This document shows, in pieces, positions 21,560-30,400 of a stretch of 64,000 nt of DNA; positions within the stretch are counted from its first letter, which is position 1; each line of letters begins with the position of its first letter. Under the pieces are notes generated by a model, which was not told the DNA's origin, ran no database searches, and saw nothing but the letters and a program-made list of their open reading frames with translations. Both the position numbers and the translations under genes were made by a program. Where the stretch lies: contig WYCU01000006.1 in the NCBI GenBank assembly GCA_016617495.1, forward strand, positions 1 through 64,000, in the 5' to 3' direction. This DNA is from Azonexaceae bacterium s22 (lineage in GTDB: Bacteria; Pseudomonadota; Gammaproteobacteria; Burkholderiales; Rhodocyclaceae).

Positions 21560-23518
21560 GTGCTTTTCATGTCCGTATTTTCCGGAAAACTCTCGCGCAA
21601 GATCGTCGGGACGCTCTTCGTGTTTTTCCTGGTGGCCTTGTCGGCCATCGGGATGACCTTGTACCTTTCCTGGCAACTGGAGGGGGTGGCTGCGGCCATC
21701 AACGATGCCGGGAGCCAACGCATGCGAACCTACCGCATCGGGCATCTGATGGCCCGGAGTCTGGAGCAAACGGCTGACGCCGCCGTGGTGCCCGGGCACG
21801 TGGAGATGGAACTGCAGCGTTTCGACCACGTGTTGCGGGACTTGCGGCAGGGCGATCCGGCTCGGCCGATGGCACCGCCGCGGGATGCCGTGGTTCAGGA
21901 AGAACTGCGGGCGGTGGAGTCCGCGTGGCAAGACACCATACGGCCGCTGGTGCAGGACTTCGTTCACGGCACCCCCGCCACACGGGAGGTGTTGCTGGAT
22001 CGATTCGATCTCGAACTCGAACATTTCGTTGGCCGCATCAACGAACTGGTGCTCGCGATGGAGCACAGCTATGCGGAAAACACCCGGCTCCTGCGCAGCG
22101 TTCAGGCCGCGCTGGTGATTCTGGCGATGATCGGTACGCTCATCCTCGTACGTTTTTTCATGCAGCTCGTCATCCGGCCGGTCGGTGCCTTGCACAAGGG
22201 TATTCTCCGCATGCGCAATGGCGATTTGAGCGTGCGCCTGCCGGTCACGCGCGACGATGAACTGGGCAGTCTGGCCATCGGTTTCAACCAGATGGCGGAA
22301 CACCTCCAGGTGGCTTACGCCACGCTGGAGCAGCGGGTTGAAGCCAAGACGCGCAGCCTCGCCGAACGCAACCGCGAACTGGGGATTCTCTATGAGATTA
22401 CCGCCTTCCTGAGCGAGCCGGCACCGCTCGAAGTGCTCTGCCGCGGCTATCTGGAGCGCATCCGCTCGGCCCTTGGGGCCGATGCCGGCGCCGTGCGCCT
22501 CTATGCGCCGGATACCGACAAGCTCTACCTCATGACCCATGAAGGGCTCTCCGAGGAGTTTGTGGCCCGGGAACACGAAATGCACTGTAGCGATTGCCTG
22601 TGCGGCGACGTGCTTCAGAGCGGCATGCCGGTCGCCTTCGATACGGTGAGCCCGCCCAAGGGCATGCGTCTGCGTACCTGCGTGCGCGAGGGCTTTGCGA
22701 CGGCTACGGCGTTCAACATCCGCTACAACAAACAGCGGATCGGGGTGTTCAACCTTTATTTCCGCGAGACGACCACGGTGTCGCCGCCGGAAATCGACCT
22801 GCTGGAAACGCTGGGGCAGCATCTTGGCGTGGCGGTGGAAAACCAGCGCCTGCGCTCGCGCGAGAAGGAACTGGCGGTTTCCGAGGAGCGCAATCTGCTG
22901 GCGCAGGAACTCCACGATTCCATTGCCCAGGGCCTGGCCTTCCTCAATATCCAGGTTCAGTTGCTGCAGGATTCCTTGCGCAAGGGCCGTACGGAGGAGG
23001 CCATGCAAACGGCTGGCCAGCTGCGCGAAGGGGTGCAGGAAAGCTACGACGACGTGCGCGAATTGCTGGTGCACTTCCGGACCCGCGTGAATCAGGCCGA
23101 TCTCGATGCGGCCATTGTCGCCGCGCTGGAAAAGTTCGAGGGGCAGACGGGAATTCAGACCGAGTTCCGTTCGTCTGGCACCGGCATGTTGCTGGAACCG
23201 GCCGACGAAATCCAGATCATGCACATCATTCAGGAATCGCTCTCCAACATCCGCAAGCATGCGCGGGCAAACCATGTCTCGGTGGCCCTGGAGCGCTCGG
23301 TGCGCGGTGTGGAGGTGCGGGTAAAGGATGACGGCGTCGGTTTCGATCCGGTCAACGATCCCAAGGTCGGGTCGGAGCGCCATGTCGGACTGAGTATCAT
23401 GCGTGAGCGGGCGCACCGGATCGGCGGCCGTTGGCATATTGAATCGACGCCGGGCGGCGGTACGCAAGTTTGTCTGGTATTGCCGAGAAATCAGGGAGAG
23501 GCAGATCGCGATGAGTGA
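21560..23518 (+). CDS. Nitrate/nitrite sensor histidine kinase, NarX-like
   Basis: The 652-residue sensor has: first membrane helix (about 15-40); a periplasmic nitrate-binding P-box (INDAGSQRMRTYRIG, from about 47); second helix (ALVILAMIGTLILVRFFMQ, about 187-205); a HAMP linker; a signalling helix; a GAF-like module with cysteines (MHCSDCLCGDV near 341-351, RTCVRE near 374); a HisKA_3 box ERNLLAQELHDSIAQG with the phospho-His near 450; and a C-terminal ATPase (DDGVGFDP). The cysteine-containing central module also fits NarX. It overlaps narL by 8 bases. A start 9 bases later (ATGTCCGTA) is possible. Confidence 0.92.
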   Translation: MLFMSVFSGKLSRKIVGTLFVFFLVALSAIGMTLYLSWQLEGVAAAINDAGSQRMRTYRIGHLMARSLEQTADAAVVPGHVEMELQRFDHVLRDLRQGDPARPMAPPRDAVVQEELRAVESAWQDTIRPLVQDFVHGTPATREVLLDRFDLELEHFVGRINELVLAMEHSYAENTRLLRSVQAALVILAMIGTLILVRFFMQLVIRPVGALHKGILRMRNGDLSVRLPVTRDDELGSLAIGFNQMAEHLQVAYATLEQRVEAKTRSLAERNRELGILYEITAFLSEPAPLEVLCRGYLERIRSALGADAGAVRLYAPDTDKLYLMTHEGLSEEFVAREHEMHCSDCLCGDVLQSGMPVAFDTVSPPKGMRLRTCVREGFATATAFNIRYNKQRIGVFNLYFRETTTVSPPEIDLLETLGQHLGVAVENQRLRSREKELAVSEERNLLAQELHDSIAQGLAFLNIQVQLLQDSLRKGRTEEAMQTAGQLREGVQESYDDVRELLVHFRTRVNQADLDAAIVAALEKFEGQTGIQTEFRSSGTGMLLEPADEIQIMHIIQESLSNIRKHARANHVSVALERSVRGVEVRVKDDGVGFDPVNDPKVGSERHVGLSIMRERAHRIGGRWHIESTPGGGTQVCLVLPRNQGEADRDE

Positions 23519-24170
23519 AAAAATTCGTATTCTTCTGGTCGATGACCATGTGCTTTTTCGCAGCGGCGTGAAGGCATTGCTGCAGCGTCACGATGAATTC
23601 GAGGTGCTCGACGAAGCCGGCGACGGTCTCGAAGGCATCAAGCGCGCGCGCTCGCTCAAGCCGGACGTGATCCTGCTCGATCTCAACATGCCGGGCATCG
23701 GCGGCCTGCAGGCAGTAAAGGTGATCGCCGAGGAGATTCCCGAAACGCGCGTCCTGATGCTCACGGTGTCGGAAGATGCTCAGGATCTGCTGGAAGCCTT
23801 GCGAGCCGGCGCAGCCGGTTACTTGCTGAAGAACATCGAAATGGATGCTTTGCTCGATGCGATTCGGCGGGCGGCGCAGGGCGATTCCGTGGTGTCGCCG
23901 CAGATGACGGCGAAGTTGATCCAGGGTGTGCGCGAACAGCCGCGCGGTACCCCCGCGGTGGTCGATCGGGAGAAATTCTCACCGCGCGAGCGGGATATCC
24001 TGGCCTGCCTCGCACAAGGCGACAGCAACAAGGAAATCGCCCGTGCACTGGATCTGGCGGAAAGTACCGTCAAAATCCACGTTCAGAACATTTTCAAGAA
24101 ACTCAACATGTCGAGCCGCGTGCAGGTTGCCCTGTATGCGGTGGAACATGGCTACGGCCCGGAAAAATAG
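23511..24170 (+). CDS. narL: Nitrate/nitrite response regulator, NarL-like
   Basis: The 219-residue regulator has a receiver domain (LLVDDHVLFRSGVK, acceptor D57 in VILLDLNMPG, switch Lys in GYLLKNIEMD) and a C-terminal LuxR/NarL helix-turn-helix (SPRERDILACLAQGDSNKEIARAL, then STVKIHVQNIFKKL). It begins inside the end of the sensor gene (ATGAGTGA overlap), so the two are coupled. It likely adds nitrate control to the nearby assimilation genes or to respiratory genes elsewhere; NarL heptamer sites were not systematically searched. Confidence 0.92.
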   Translation: MSEKIRILLVDDHVLFRSGVKALLQRHDEFEVLDEAGDGLEGIKRARSLKPDVILLDLNMPGIGGLQAVKVIAEEIPETRVLMLTVSEDAQDLLEALRAGAAGYLLKNIEMDALLDAIRRAAQGDSVVSPQMTAKLIQGVREQPRGTPAVVDREKFSPRERDILACLAQGDSNKEIARALDLAESTVKIHVQNIFKKLNMSSRVQVALYAVEHGYGPEK

Positions 24171-24179
24171 CCGCTGCCC

Positions 24180-24213
24180 CCGAGGCGGCCGAAGTCTTTC
24201 GGCGCCTCGGTTT
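24180..24213. terminator. Convergent terminator between narL and the small minus-strand gene
   Basis: CCGAGGC (24180-24186) pairs with GCCTCGG (24204-24210), with inner GCCGAA/TTCGGC; TTT follows. It lies between two converging genes and can serve both. Confidence 0.75.
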
Positions 24214-24223
24214 CAAGGCAAGC

Positions 24224-24490
24224 TCAGGCGTTGGGCAACGGATGGGTGCGTTGCAGGTGCTTGTAGATTTCGCCTAATTCCACCACGTGCTCGTAATGCC
24301 CATTCTTGAGCGCATGTTCCATGTTTTCGACGATCATGGCATGCAGGCGAAGCACACCGTCGGGCGATGCCAGCAGCGATTCGCCCAGTTCGGCGGCGAT
24401 GGTCATCGGCAGGTGTTCATGTTCGGCAACAGCAGCGATCTCGCCTTTGTTGAGATCGCAATAATCGATCACATCCTGAATGGAAAGCAT
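24224..24490 (-). CDS. Small conserved-looking protein of unknown function
   Basis: An 88-residue mostly helical, acidic protein (MLSIQDVIDYCDLNKGEIAAV, then EHEHLPMTIAAELGESLLAS and NGHYEHVVELGEIYKHLQRTHP). The start is fixed by a perfect AAAGGAGG eight bases before ATG at 24490, so it is very likely expressed. No metal motif or membrane segment is evident, though it has several His and Glu. It converges on narL. I do not recognise the family. Confidence 0.72.
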   Translation of the reverse strand: MLSIQDVIDYCDLNKGEIAAVAEHEHLPMTIAAELGESLLASPDGVLRLHAMIVENMEHALKNGHYEHVVELGEIYKHLQRTHPLPNA

Positions 24491-24613
24491 GGTGCCTCCT
24501 TTGGCGCAAAGTGGACGGGGATACCCCAAGGTCTGTTGTCATTGTTGTGTCCGCCTTGTCGTCGTTATTGGTGGAGGATCATTTGACCATAGCCGTTTTT
24601 GGCCCATTTTCAA

Positions 24614-24629
24614 GGTCGACCGCGACAAT
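24614..24629 (-). repeat. Dispersed 16-bp element, copy 4 (directly after the spermidine-synthase-like gene)
   Basis: The minus strand reads an exact ATTGTCGCGGTCGACC, then TTGAAAATGGGCCAAAAA. It begins at the base after the stop codon of the minus-strand gene at 24630 and has that gene's orientation. The remainder of 24491-24613 shows no gene. Confidence 0.92.
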
Positions 24630-25409
24630 TCAGATTTTCAGGCGCCCTTCCGGCAGCGGGTGGCCCAGTTGCAGCCGCGTCAGTGTCGGCAGCAGATCCA
24701 GCCGCGTATCGGCCTTGAGTCCGAGCGCGCGAGCACGTAACGTATCCAGCGCCACATCCACCGGCTCGCCGCCGCACGCGAAGGCAATCGCGTTGCCGCT
24801 GTCGCAGGAAGGCAGCACCGCCACGCGTCCGTCAAAGGCTTCACGCAGGCGGGCCACACTGGCCGCAAAACCCCGGTTGCGCCCGAGGAGATTCACTGCC
24901 AGCAGACCCTGTTCGCTCAGGCGGCTCCGGCAGGCCTGGTAGAACGGCACGGTATCCAGCGCGCCGCAACGGGCGTCGGCATCGAAACCGTCCACCAGCA
25001 GGTAGTCGTACCGGCGATTGCCCGCAAGCACATAATCGGCGCCATCCCCGATCTCGATGGTCAGCCGCAGCGGATCGTCCGGCACCTTGAAATACTGCTG
25101 CGCCACGAAAACGACCTGCGGGTTGATTTCCACCACCGTCGTCCGGCAATCCGGCAAATGGCGATAAACGAATTTGGCCAGCGAGCCTGCGCCCAGACCG
25201 ATCATCAAGGCGCTGCGCGGCCAGCGGCCATCGCCATCGCGCATCAACAGCCCGGCCATCATTTCCTTGGTGTAATCCAGCTCCAGCGACCACGGCCGCG
25301 CCACACGCATGGCACCCTGCACCCAGTCCGAGCCAAAATGCAGGTAACGCACGCCGGCTTCCTCGCTGATATCGACACTGTGACTCGGGGGAGATTTTCT
25401 GGATTTCAC
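24630..25409 (-). CDS. Spermidine-synthase-like methyltransferase-fold protein
   Basis: The 259-residue protein has the Rossmann core of the spermidine synthase/SAM-dependent transferase superfamily: ALMIGLGAGSLAKFVYRHLP (nucleotide loop), VVEINPQVVFVAQQYF, the GDGADYVLAG acidic motif and YDYLLVDGFDADARCG. The N-terminal strand segment VRYLHFGSDWVQGAMRV also fits the polyamine synthase family. The polyamine tunnel residues cannot be confirmed by eye, so substrate is open. Its stop codon touches copy 4 of the dispersed element; tRNA-Arg lies just upstream in the same direction. Confidence 0.8.
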   Translation of the reverse strand: MKSRKSPPSHSVDISEEAGVRYLHFGSDWVQGAMRVARPWSLELDYTKEMMAGLLMRDGDGRWPRSALMIGLGAGSLAKFVYRHLPDCRTTVVEINPQVVFVAQQYFKVPDDPLRLTIEIGDGADYVLAGNRRYDYLLVDGFDADARCGALDTVPFYQACRSRLSEQGLLAVNLLGRNRGFAASVARLREAFDGRVAVLPSCDSGNAIAFACGGEPVDVALDTLRARALGLKADTRLDLLPTLTRLQLGHPLPEGRLKI

Positions 25410-25425
25410 GCCATTTGCCTTGGGA

Positions 25426-25500
25426 TGGCGCCCCCAGGTGGAATCGAACCACCAATTCGCCCTTAGGAGGGGCGTGTTATATCCATTTAACTATGGAGGC
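25426..25500 (-). tRNA. tRNA-Arg (anticodon CCU)
   Basis: Read on the minus strand, the acceptor arms GCCTCCA and TGGGGGC pair and CCA is encoded (25426-25428). The T-arm is GGTGG-TTCGATT-CCACC. The anticodon loop CTCCTAA gives CCU, reading AGG (25465-25467). No integrase or repeated 3' fragment is nearby. Confidence 0.95.
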
Positions 25501-25652
25501 GGAATGCCGGGGCGTTGCCCGACGGCAAAACAGGGGCGCATTGTAACGGCCGGAAGGGGATTTCGGATAGCTTGGGCCGTTTGTCCCGCGAAAGGCTAAA
25601 ATGCCGCTCAATTCCACTCGGCGCCCGACGGGGCGCCGTTTTCACTTCGATC

Positions 25653-27587
25653 ATGCCTTATCTCAAACTCTCCGACGCTTGCCTCGCCTACGGCCATGTG
25701 CCACTTCTTGACCATGCCGACTTTCAGCTCGACCCCGGTGAGCGCGTGGCGCTGATCGGCCGCAACGGCACCGGCAAATCCTCGCTGCTGGCGGCAATGG
25801 CCGCGGGAACCGGCAAAGGCCGGCTCGACGATGGCGAGGTCTGGGTGCAGCCGGGCATCCGTGTCGGCTACGTGCCGCAGGAGCCGCCTTTCGATCCCGG
25901 CATGAGCGTGTTCCAGGCCGTGGTCTCCGGCATGGGCGAAACCTCGGCATTGCTCGCCGAATATCACGCGGTGTCGCATCGCCTGGGCGAAGGCGGGGCC
26001 GATCACGACAGTTTGCTGGCGCGCATGGACGAATTGCAGCACGAGCTGGAGGCGCGTGGCGCCTGGGCTTACGAAGCGCAGGCCGAGAAGGTCATCGCGC
26101 GCTTCGGGCTGGACCCGGAGGCCCAGGTGGGCAGTCTTTCCGGCGGCCAGAAGAAGCGCCTGGCTTTGGCGCAGGCGCTGGCGGTGGCGCCCGAGGTCTT
26201 GCTGCTCGACGAGCCGACCAACCACCTGGATATCGCCGCAATTGAGTGGCTGGAAACGCTGCTGATCGAATCCGGCGTGACGCTCTTTTTCATTACGCAC
26301 GACCGTTCGTTCCTCGACCGGGTATGCACGCGCATTGTCGAACTTGACCGCGGCAAGCTGGCGAGTTTTCCCGGGAGCTTCACGCAGTACCAGCAGCGCA
26401 AGGAAGCCATGCTGCACGAAGAGGCGCTGGCCAATGCGCGGGCCGACAAGCTGCTCAAAGAAGAAGAGGTCTGGATTCGCAAGGGCGTTGAAGCGCGGCG
26501 TACGCGCGCGGTCTTCCGCGTCCAGCGTCTCGACAAATTGCGCGCCGAGCGGCAGGCGCGGCGCGAGCGCATGGGCAAGGTGCAGTTGCAACTCGATGCC
26601 GGCGACAAGAGCGGCAAACTGGTGGCGGAATTGCTCAATGTCTGCAAATCCTACGGCGGCCGGCCGGTGGTGCGCGATTTTTCGACCCGTATCCAGCGCG
26701 GCGACAAGATCGGCCTGATCGGCCCCAACGGTGCCGGCAAGACCACCTTGCTGCGCCTCATTCTCGGCGAGTTGCAGCCGGACAGCGGTTCGGTCCGGCA
26801 AGGCACGAAGATGGAAATTGCCTACTTCGATCAGTTCCGCACGCAATTGAATCCGGATTCGACGCTGGCCGACGTGATCTCGCCGGGCTCGGATTATGTC
26901 GAGATCGCCGGGGCGAAAAAGCATGTCATCGGTTATCTCGAAGATTTCCTGTTTGCGCCCGAGCGCGCCCGTTCGCCGGTCAGTTCGCTTTCCGGGGGCG
27001 AGCGCAACCGCCTGCTGCTGGCGCGACTGTTCGCCAAACCGGCCAACGTGCTGGTGCTTGACGAGCCGACCAACGATCTCGACATCGAAACGCTCGAACT
27101 TCTCGAACAACTTCTTCAGGACTACGAGGGCACGCTGTTCCTGGTCAGCCATGACCGAACCTTTCTCGACAACGTGGTGACGCAGACCATCGCGGCCGAA
27201 GGGGCGGGCGACTGGAAGGAGTACGCCGGGGGGTACAGCGATTGGGCCGGCTATCAGGCGAGTGTCGCGGCGGCCACCAAGGCGGCGGCCGACAAGGTCA
27301 AGGCCGAAAGCAAACCGGCGGCCAAACCGGCCGAACCGGCCAAGCCCAAGGGCGACAAGCTGAGCTGGAAGGAGCAGCGCGAACTCGAAGCGCTGCCGGA
27401 CAAGATCGCGGGGCTAGAAGCCGAACAGGCGACGCTGACCGGCAAACTCGAAGACCCGGCCATCTACCAGACCGATCCCAAGGGCGCGCAGCAGGCCGCC
27501 GAGCGCCTGGCGGCCATCGACGACGAACTCATGGCCCTGCTGGAGCGCTGGGAGGCGCTTGAGGCGCGGGCCGGGAACGGATCGTGA
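25653..27587 (+). CDS. uup: ABC-F family ATPase, Uup-like
   Basis: The 644-residue soluble protein has two ABC domains without membrane segments. ABC1: GRNGTGKSS (about 36-44), SLSGGQKKRLALA, LLLDEPTNHLD. A charged interdomain linker follows. ABC2: GPNGAGKTT (about 357), SSLSGGERNRLLLA, LVLDEPTNDLD. The C-terminus (about 555-644) is an Ala/Lys/Pro linker plus a coiled coil, which points to Uup rather than EttA. ABC-F proteins act on the ribosome; Uup also affects transposon excision. The start at 25653 was chosen since the conserved fold begins MPYLKLSDACLAYG. Confidence 0.88.
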   Translation: MPYLKLSDACLAYGHVPLLDHADFQLDPGERVALIGRNGTGKSSLLAAMAAGTGKGRLDDGEVWVQPGIRVGYVPQEPPFDPGMSVFQAVVSGMGETSALLAEYHAVSHRLGEGGADHDSLLARMDELQHELEARGAWAYEAQAEKVIARFGLDPEAQVGSLSGGQKKRLALAQALAVAPEVLLLDEPTNHLDIAAIEWLETLLIESGVTLFFITHDRSFLDRVCTRIVELDRGKLASFPGSFTQYQQRKEAMLHEEALANARADKLLKEEEVWIRKGVEARRTRAVFRVQRLDKLRAERQARRERMGKVQLQLDAGDKSGKLVAELLNVCKSYGGRPVVRDFSTRIQRGDKIGLIGPNGAGKTTLLRLILGELQPDSGSVRQGTKMEIAYFDQFRTQLNPDSTLADVISPGSDYVEIAGAKKHVIGYLEDFLFAPERARSPVSSLSGGERNRLLLARLFAKPANVLVLDEPTNDLDIETLELLEQLLQDYEGTLFLVSHDRTFLDNVVTQTIAAEGAGDWKEYAGGYSDWAGYQASVAAATKAAADKVKAESKPAAKPAEPAKPKGDKLSWKEQRELEALPDKIAGLEAEQATLTGKLEDPAIYQTDPKGAQQAAERLAAIDDELMALLERWEALEARAGNGS

Positions 27588-27633
27588 CCCCGATGTTCCA
27601 ACCGGAATCCGCGCATTGAACTCGACGCCTTCC

Positions 27634-28839
27634 ATGACCAGCAAAAACTGGCGGACGCCACTTGTCATCCTGATTGTCGGCTGCATTGTGCTGACGCTTT
27701 CGATGGGCGTGCGCCATACCGCAGGCCTCTTCCTGCAGCCGATGACCGCCGATCTGGGCTGGAATCGGGAAACCTTCTCCTTTGCCATCGCCATCCAGAA
27801 TCTCGTCTGGGGGCTGGCTTCGCCCTTTGCCGGGGCTTTGGCGGATCGTCACGGGGCCGGGAGAACGGTGTTTGGCGCCGCCGTGCTTTATGTCCTGGGG
27901 TTGGTGCTCATGGCCCATGCCTCGACCCCGCTGGCGTTCGACTTGTCGGCCGGCGTGCTGATTGGGCTGGGGCTGTCCGGGACCACGTTCGCGGTCATCA
28001 TGGGGGTCATCGGTCGTCACACGACGCCCGCGCGCCGCAGCCTGGTATTGGGTATTGCGAGTGCGGGCGGTTCCTTTGGCCAGTTTGCGGTCTTGCCCAT
28101 CGGCCAGATGCTCATTTCGGCTTACGGCTGGCAGAGCGCGCTGGTGCTGCTTGCCGCCGGTGTTGGCCTCATTGCCCCGCTGGCCTGGGCCTTGGCCGAT
28201 GGCTACCAGCCGGCAGCGAGCACCGGGCAGTCGGTTGGCGAAGCCTTGCGCGAAGCCGGGGGCGAACGCAGCTTTCACTACCTGTTCTGGGGCTATTTCG
28301 TTTGCGGCTTCCAGACGGCGTTCATCATGCTGCACCTGCCGGCCTACCTCGTCGACGGCGGATTGACGGCCAATGTCGGCATGACCGCAGTCGCGCTGAT
28401 CGGCCTGTTCAATATCCTCGGCTCCTTCGTCTTCGGTTGGGGCGGCGGGCGCACCAGCAAAAAGAACCTGTTGGCGTTGATCTACGGCCTGCGGGCTGTG
28501 GCGATCCTGATTTTCATGCTGGTACCGCTCACCACAGCGACGGCGTGGATCTTCGCCGCGGTGATGGGTTTCCTGTGGCTGGCCACCGTACCGCTGACCA
28601 ATGGCCTGGTCGCGCAGATTTTCGGTTTGCGTTACCTCTCCATGCTCGGGGGTGTCGTTTTCCTCGGACACCAACTGGGCAGCTTCCTCGGGGCCTGGCT
28701 CGGCGGGCGGATTTTTGACGAAACGGGATCCTATGCGCTGGCCTGGGGCATTGCCATCGGCTTGTCGCTGGTGGCGACGGCGTGTTCGTGGCCGATTAAC
28801 GAAAAGCCGCTGGCCCGCGTGGCGGAGAATCCGGCATGA
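27634..28839 (+). CDS. MFS transporter, substrate unknown
   Basis: The 401-residue membrane protein has about 12 helices. Motifs: LTLSMGVRHTAGLFLQPMTADLGW at the N-terminus (resembling the monocarboxylate/oxalate-formate type), ADRHGAGRTVFGAA after helix 2, and a central charged loop (GEALREAGGERSFHY). The ATG at 27634 starts just ahead of the first helix; an upstream in-frame ATG overlaps the ABC-F gene. Its stop overlaps the start of the next tiny gene. Confidence 0.82.
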   Translation: MTSKNWRTPLVILIVGCIVLTLSMGVRHTAGLFLQPMTADLGWNRETFSFAIAIQNLVWGLASPFAGALADRHGAGRTVFGAAVLYVLGLVLMAHASTPLAFDLSAGVLIGLGLSGTTFAVIMGVIGRHTTPARRSLVLGIASAGGSFGQFAVLPIGQMLISAYGWQSALVLLAAGVGLIAPLAWALADGYQPAASTGQSVGEALREAGGERSFHYLFWGYFVCGFQTAFIMLHLPAYLVDGGLTANVGMTAVALIGLFNILGSFVFGWGGGRTSKKNLLALIYGLRAVAILIFMLVPLTTATAWIFAAVMGFLWLATVPLTNGLVAQIFGLRYLSMLGGVVFLGHQLGSFLGAWLGGRIFDETGSYALAWGIAIGLSLVATACSWPINEKPLARVAENPA

Positions 28840-28970
28840 GCGAGCGCTGGAAATGGTTCTGGGGCGGGGTAGGGCTGGCCCTGTTGCTGGTCGTGCTGGC
28901 CTTGTTGTTCGTTGCTTACCAGCGGCCGGAGATGCTGCTGGATTGGGCCAATATCCGTTATTGCGGCTGA
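28836..28970 (+). CDS. Very small single-span membrane protein
   Basis: A 44-residue frame, MSERWKWFWGG at the N-terminus, then a hydrophobic span of about 20 residues (VGLALLLVVLALLFVAY) and a short tail ending DWANIRYCG. Its ATG overlaps the MFS stop (ATGA), so it is probably translated by coupling. No known family recognised; it could be an accessory subunit of the carrier. Confidence 0.6.
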   Translation: MSERWKWFWGGVGLALLLVVLALLFVAYQRPEMLLDWANIRYCG

Positions 28971-29014
28971 CCGCCGTGCGATAATTCAGCCTCTTCAATA
29001 CGTCTATTTTCACC

Positions 29015-29659
29015 ATGCGCTACGCTATCGTTCCCGTTACGCCGTTTGAGCAAAACTGCACCGTGTTCTGGTGCGAAGCGACACGCCAGGCTGCAGTGAT
29101 CGATCCGGGCGGCGATGTGGATCGCATTCTTGCCGTGCTGGAAAAAAACGGGCTGACGCTGTCGCGCATTCTGGTGACGCATGGTCATATCGACCATGCC
29201 GGGGGCGTCGCGGCGCTGGCGGCACGGGTACCGGGCGTGCCCATCGAGGGGCCGCACGAGGAAGACCGTTTCTGGATCGACGGCATGGCGCAGCAGAGCC
29301 GCATGTTCGGCTTTCCCGATGTGGCGTCGTTTACGCCGGATCGCTGGCTCAAGGGCGGCGATACCGTCCAGTTCGGCGAGGTGGTGCTCAATGTGCTGCA
29401 TTGCCCGGGACACACGCCGGGACATGTGGTGTTTTATCACCCCGAAAGCAAAGTGGCTCAAGTCGGCGATGTGCTGTTTCAAGGTTCGATTGGCCGTACC
29501 GATTTTCCGCGGGGCGATTACGACACCCTGATCCGCTCCATCCGCGAAGTGCTGTTCCCGTTGGGCGACGACGTCGAATTCATCCCGGGGCACGGGCCGA
29601 TGTCCTCGTTCGGCGAAGAGCGCCGGCATAACCCGTTTGTCGGTGGACGTTACGGCTGA
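29015..29659 (+). CDS. Metallo-beta-lactamase-fold hydrolase, glyoxalase II/YcbL-like
   Basis: The 214-residue protein has the binuclear metal motif THGHIDHAGG (H-x-H-x-D-H, about 53-62), a later metal His in HCPGHTPGHVVFY (about 129-141), the Asp in VAQVGDVLFQGSIGRTD and the closing PGHGPMSSFGEE. The length and the lack of the C-terminal helical domain fit YcbL-type enzymes rather than true glyoxalase II. Likely a hydrolytic thioesterase of unknown substrate. Confidence 0.87.
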   Translation: MRYAIVPVTPFEQNCTVFWCEATRQAAVIDPGGDVDRILAVLEKNGLTLSRILVTHGHIDHAGGVAALAARVPGVPIEGPHEEDRFWIDGMAQQSRMFGFPDVASFTPDRWLKGGDTVQFGEVVLNVLHCPGHTPGHVVFYHPESKVAQVGDVLFQGSIGRTDFPRGDYDTLIRSIREVLFPLGDDVEFIPGHGPMSSFGEERRHNPFVGGRYG

Positions 29660-29669
29660 TTATTTCGGC

Positions 29670-29685
29670 ATTGTCGCGGTCGACC
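29670..29685 (+). repeat. Dispersed 16-bp element, copy 5 (after the hydrolase gene)
   Basis: An exact ATTGTCGCGGTCGACC that continues as GCGATTTTTGGCCGAATTT. Here the core extends to the 16-base palindrome TCGCGGTCGACCGCGA (29673-29688). It begins 11 bases after the upstream stop, in the same orientation. Confidence 0.92.
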
Positions 29686-29722
29686 GCGATTTTTGGCCGA
29701 ATTTCATGGGCGATGCCAAAGC

Positions 29723-30343
29723 ATGATGCCCGACTACTGGCAGCAGGCATCGCAGGCGCTTGCTGCCGACGATCCGCTGATGCAGGTGTTGGTCGAACGA
29801 TTTTCCGGCCAGGGCTTGGCCTCGCGGGGCGATCCCTTCGGTACGCTGGCCCGTTCCATCGTCGGTCAGCAAATCTCCGTCAAGGCTGCCGATGCCGTGT
29901 GGCACCGCTTCGCGGCGACGCTCGGTGGGCGGGTCACGCCGCAGCTGGTACTCGCTGCCGGTCCCGAAATGCTTGCTGCTGCGGGGTTGTCGCGGCGTAA
30001 GGTGGAATACCTGAGCGATCTGGCAGTACATTTCGTCCAAGGGCGGCTTGATCCCGCGGCCTGGCAATGCATGGATGACGAGGCGGTCATCGTCGCACTG
30101 ACCGATGTCCGTGGCATTGGCCGCTGGACGGCCGAAATGTTCCTGATTTTCAACCTCATGCGTCCGGATGTTTTCCCGCTGGACGACATCGGCTTGCAGC
30201 GCGCGGTCCGCGAACATTACTTCGGCGGAGACGTCCTCTCCCGCAAGGTTTTGGCGGAAACGGGCGAGCGTTGGCGGCCCTGGCGCTCGGTCGCCACGTG
30301 GTATCTCTGGCGTAGCCTCGATCCCTTGCCCGTCGAGTATTGA
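29723..30343 (+). CDS. DNA-3-methyladenine glycosylase II-like (HhH-GPD)
   Basis: The 206-residue base-excision repair enzyme has the HhH-GPD fold: DPFGTLARSIVGQQISVKAADAVW, the hairpin LTDVRGIGRWTAEMF (about 130-145) and the catalytic Asp in FPLDDIGLQRAV. It lacks the N-terminal domain of E. coli AlkA, so it is the short form. ATG codons at 29723 and 29726 are both possible; neither has a strong ribosome site. Confidence 0.88.
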   Translation: MMPDYWQQASQALAADDPLMQVLVERFSGQGLASRGDPFGTLARSIVGQQISVKAADAVWHRFAATLGGRVTPQLVLAAGPEMLAAAGLSRRKVEYLSDLAVHFVQGRLDPAAWQCMDDEAVIVALTDVRGIGRWTAEMFLIFNLMRPDVFPLDDIGLQRAVREHYFGGDVLSRKVLAETGERWRPWRSVATWYLWRSLDPLPVEY

Positions 30344-30400
30344 ATCGAGCATTGGCGCCTTTGGGGTAAAATACGCGCCAACCAAGATTACGGGCAGTCC

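Noticed and set aside
25426-25500. tRNA-Arg as an integration site of a genomic island
   Set aside because: No integrase, no repeated tRNA 3' fragment and no composition change on either side.
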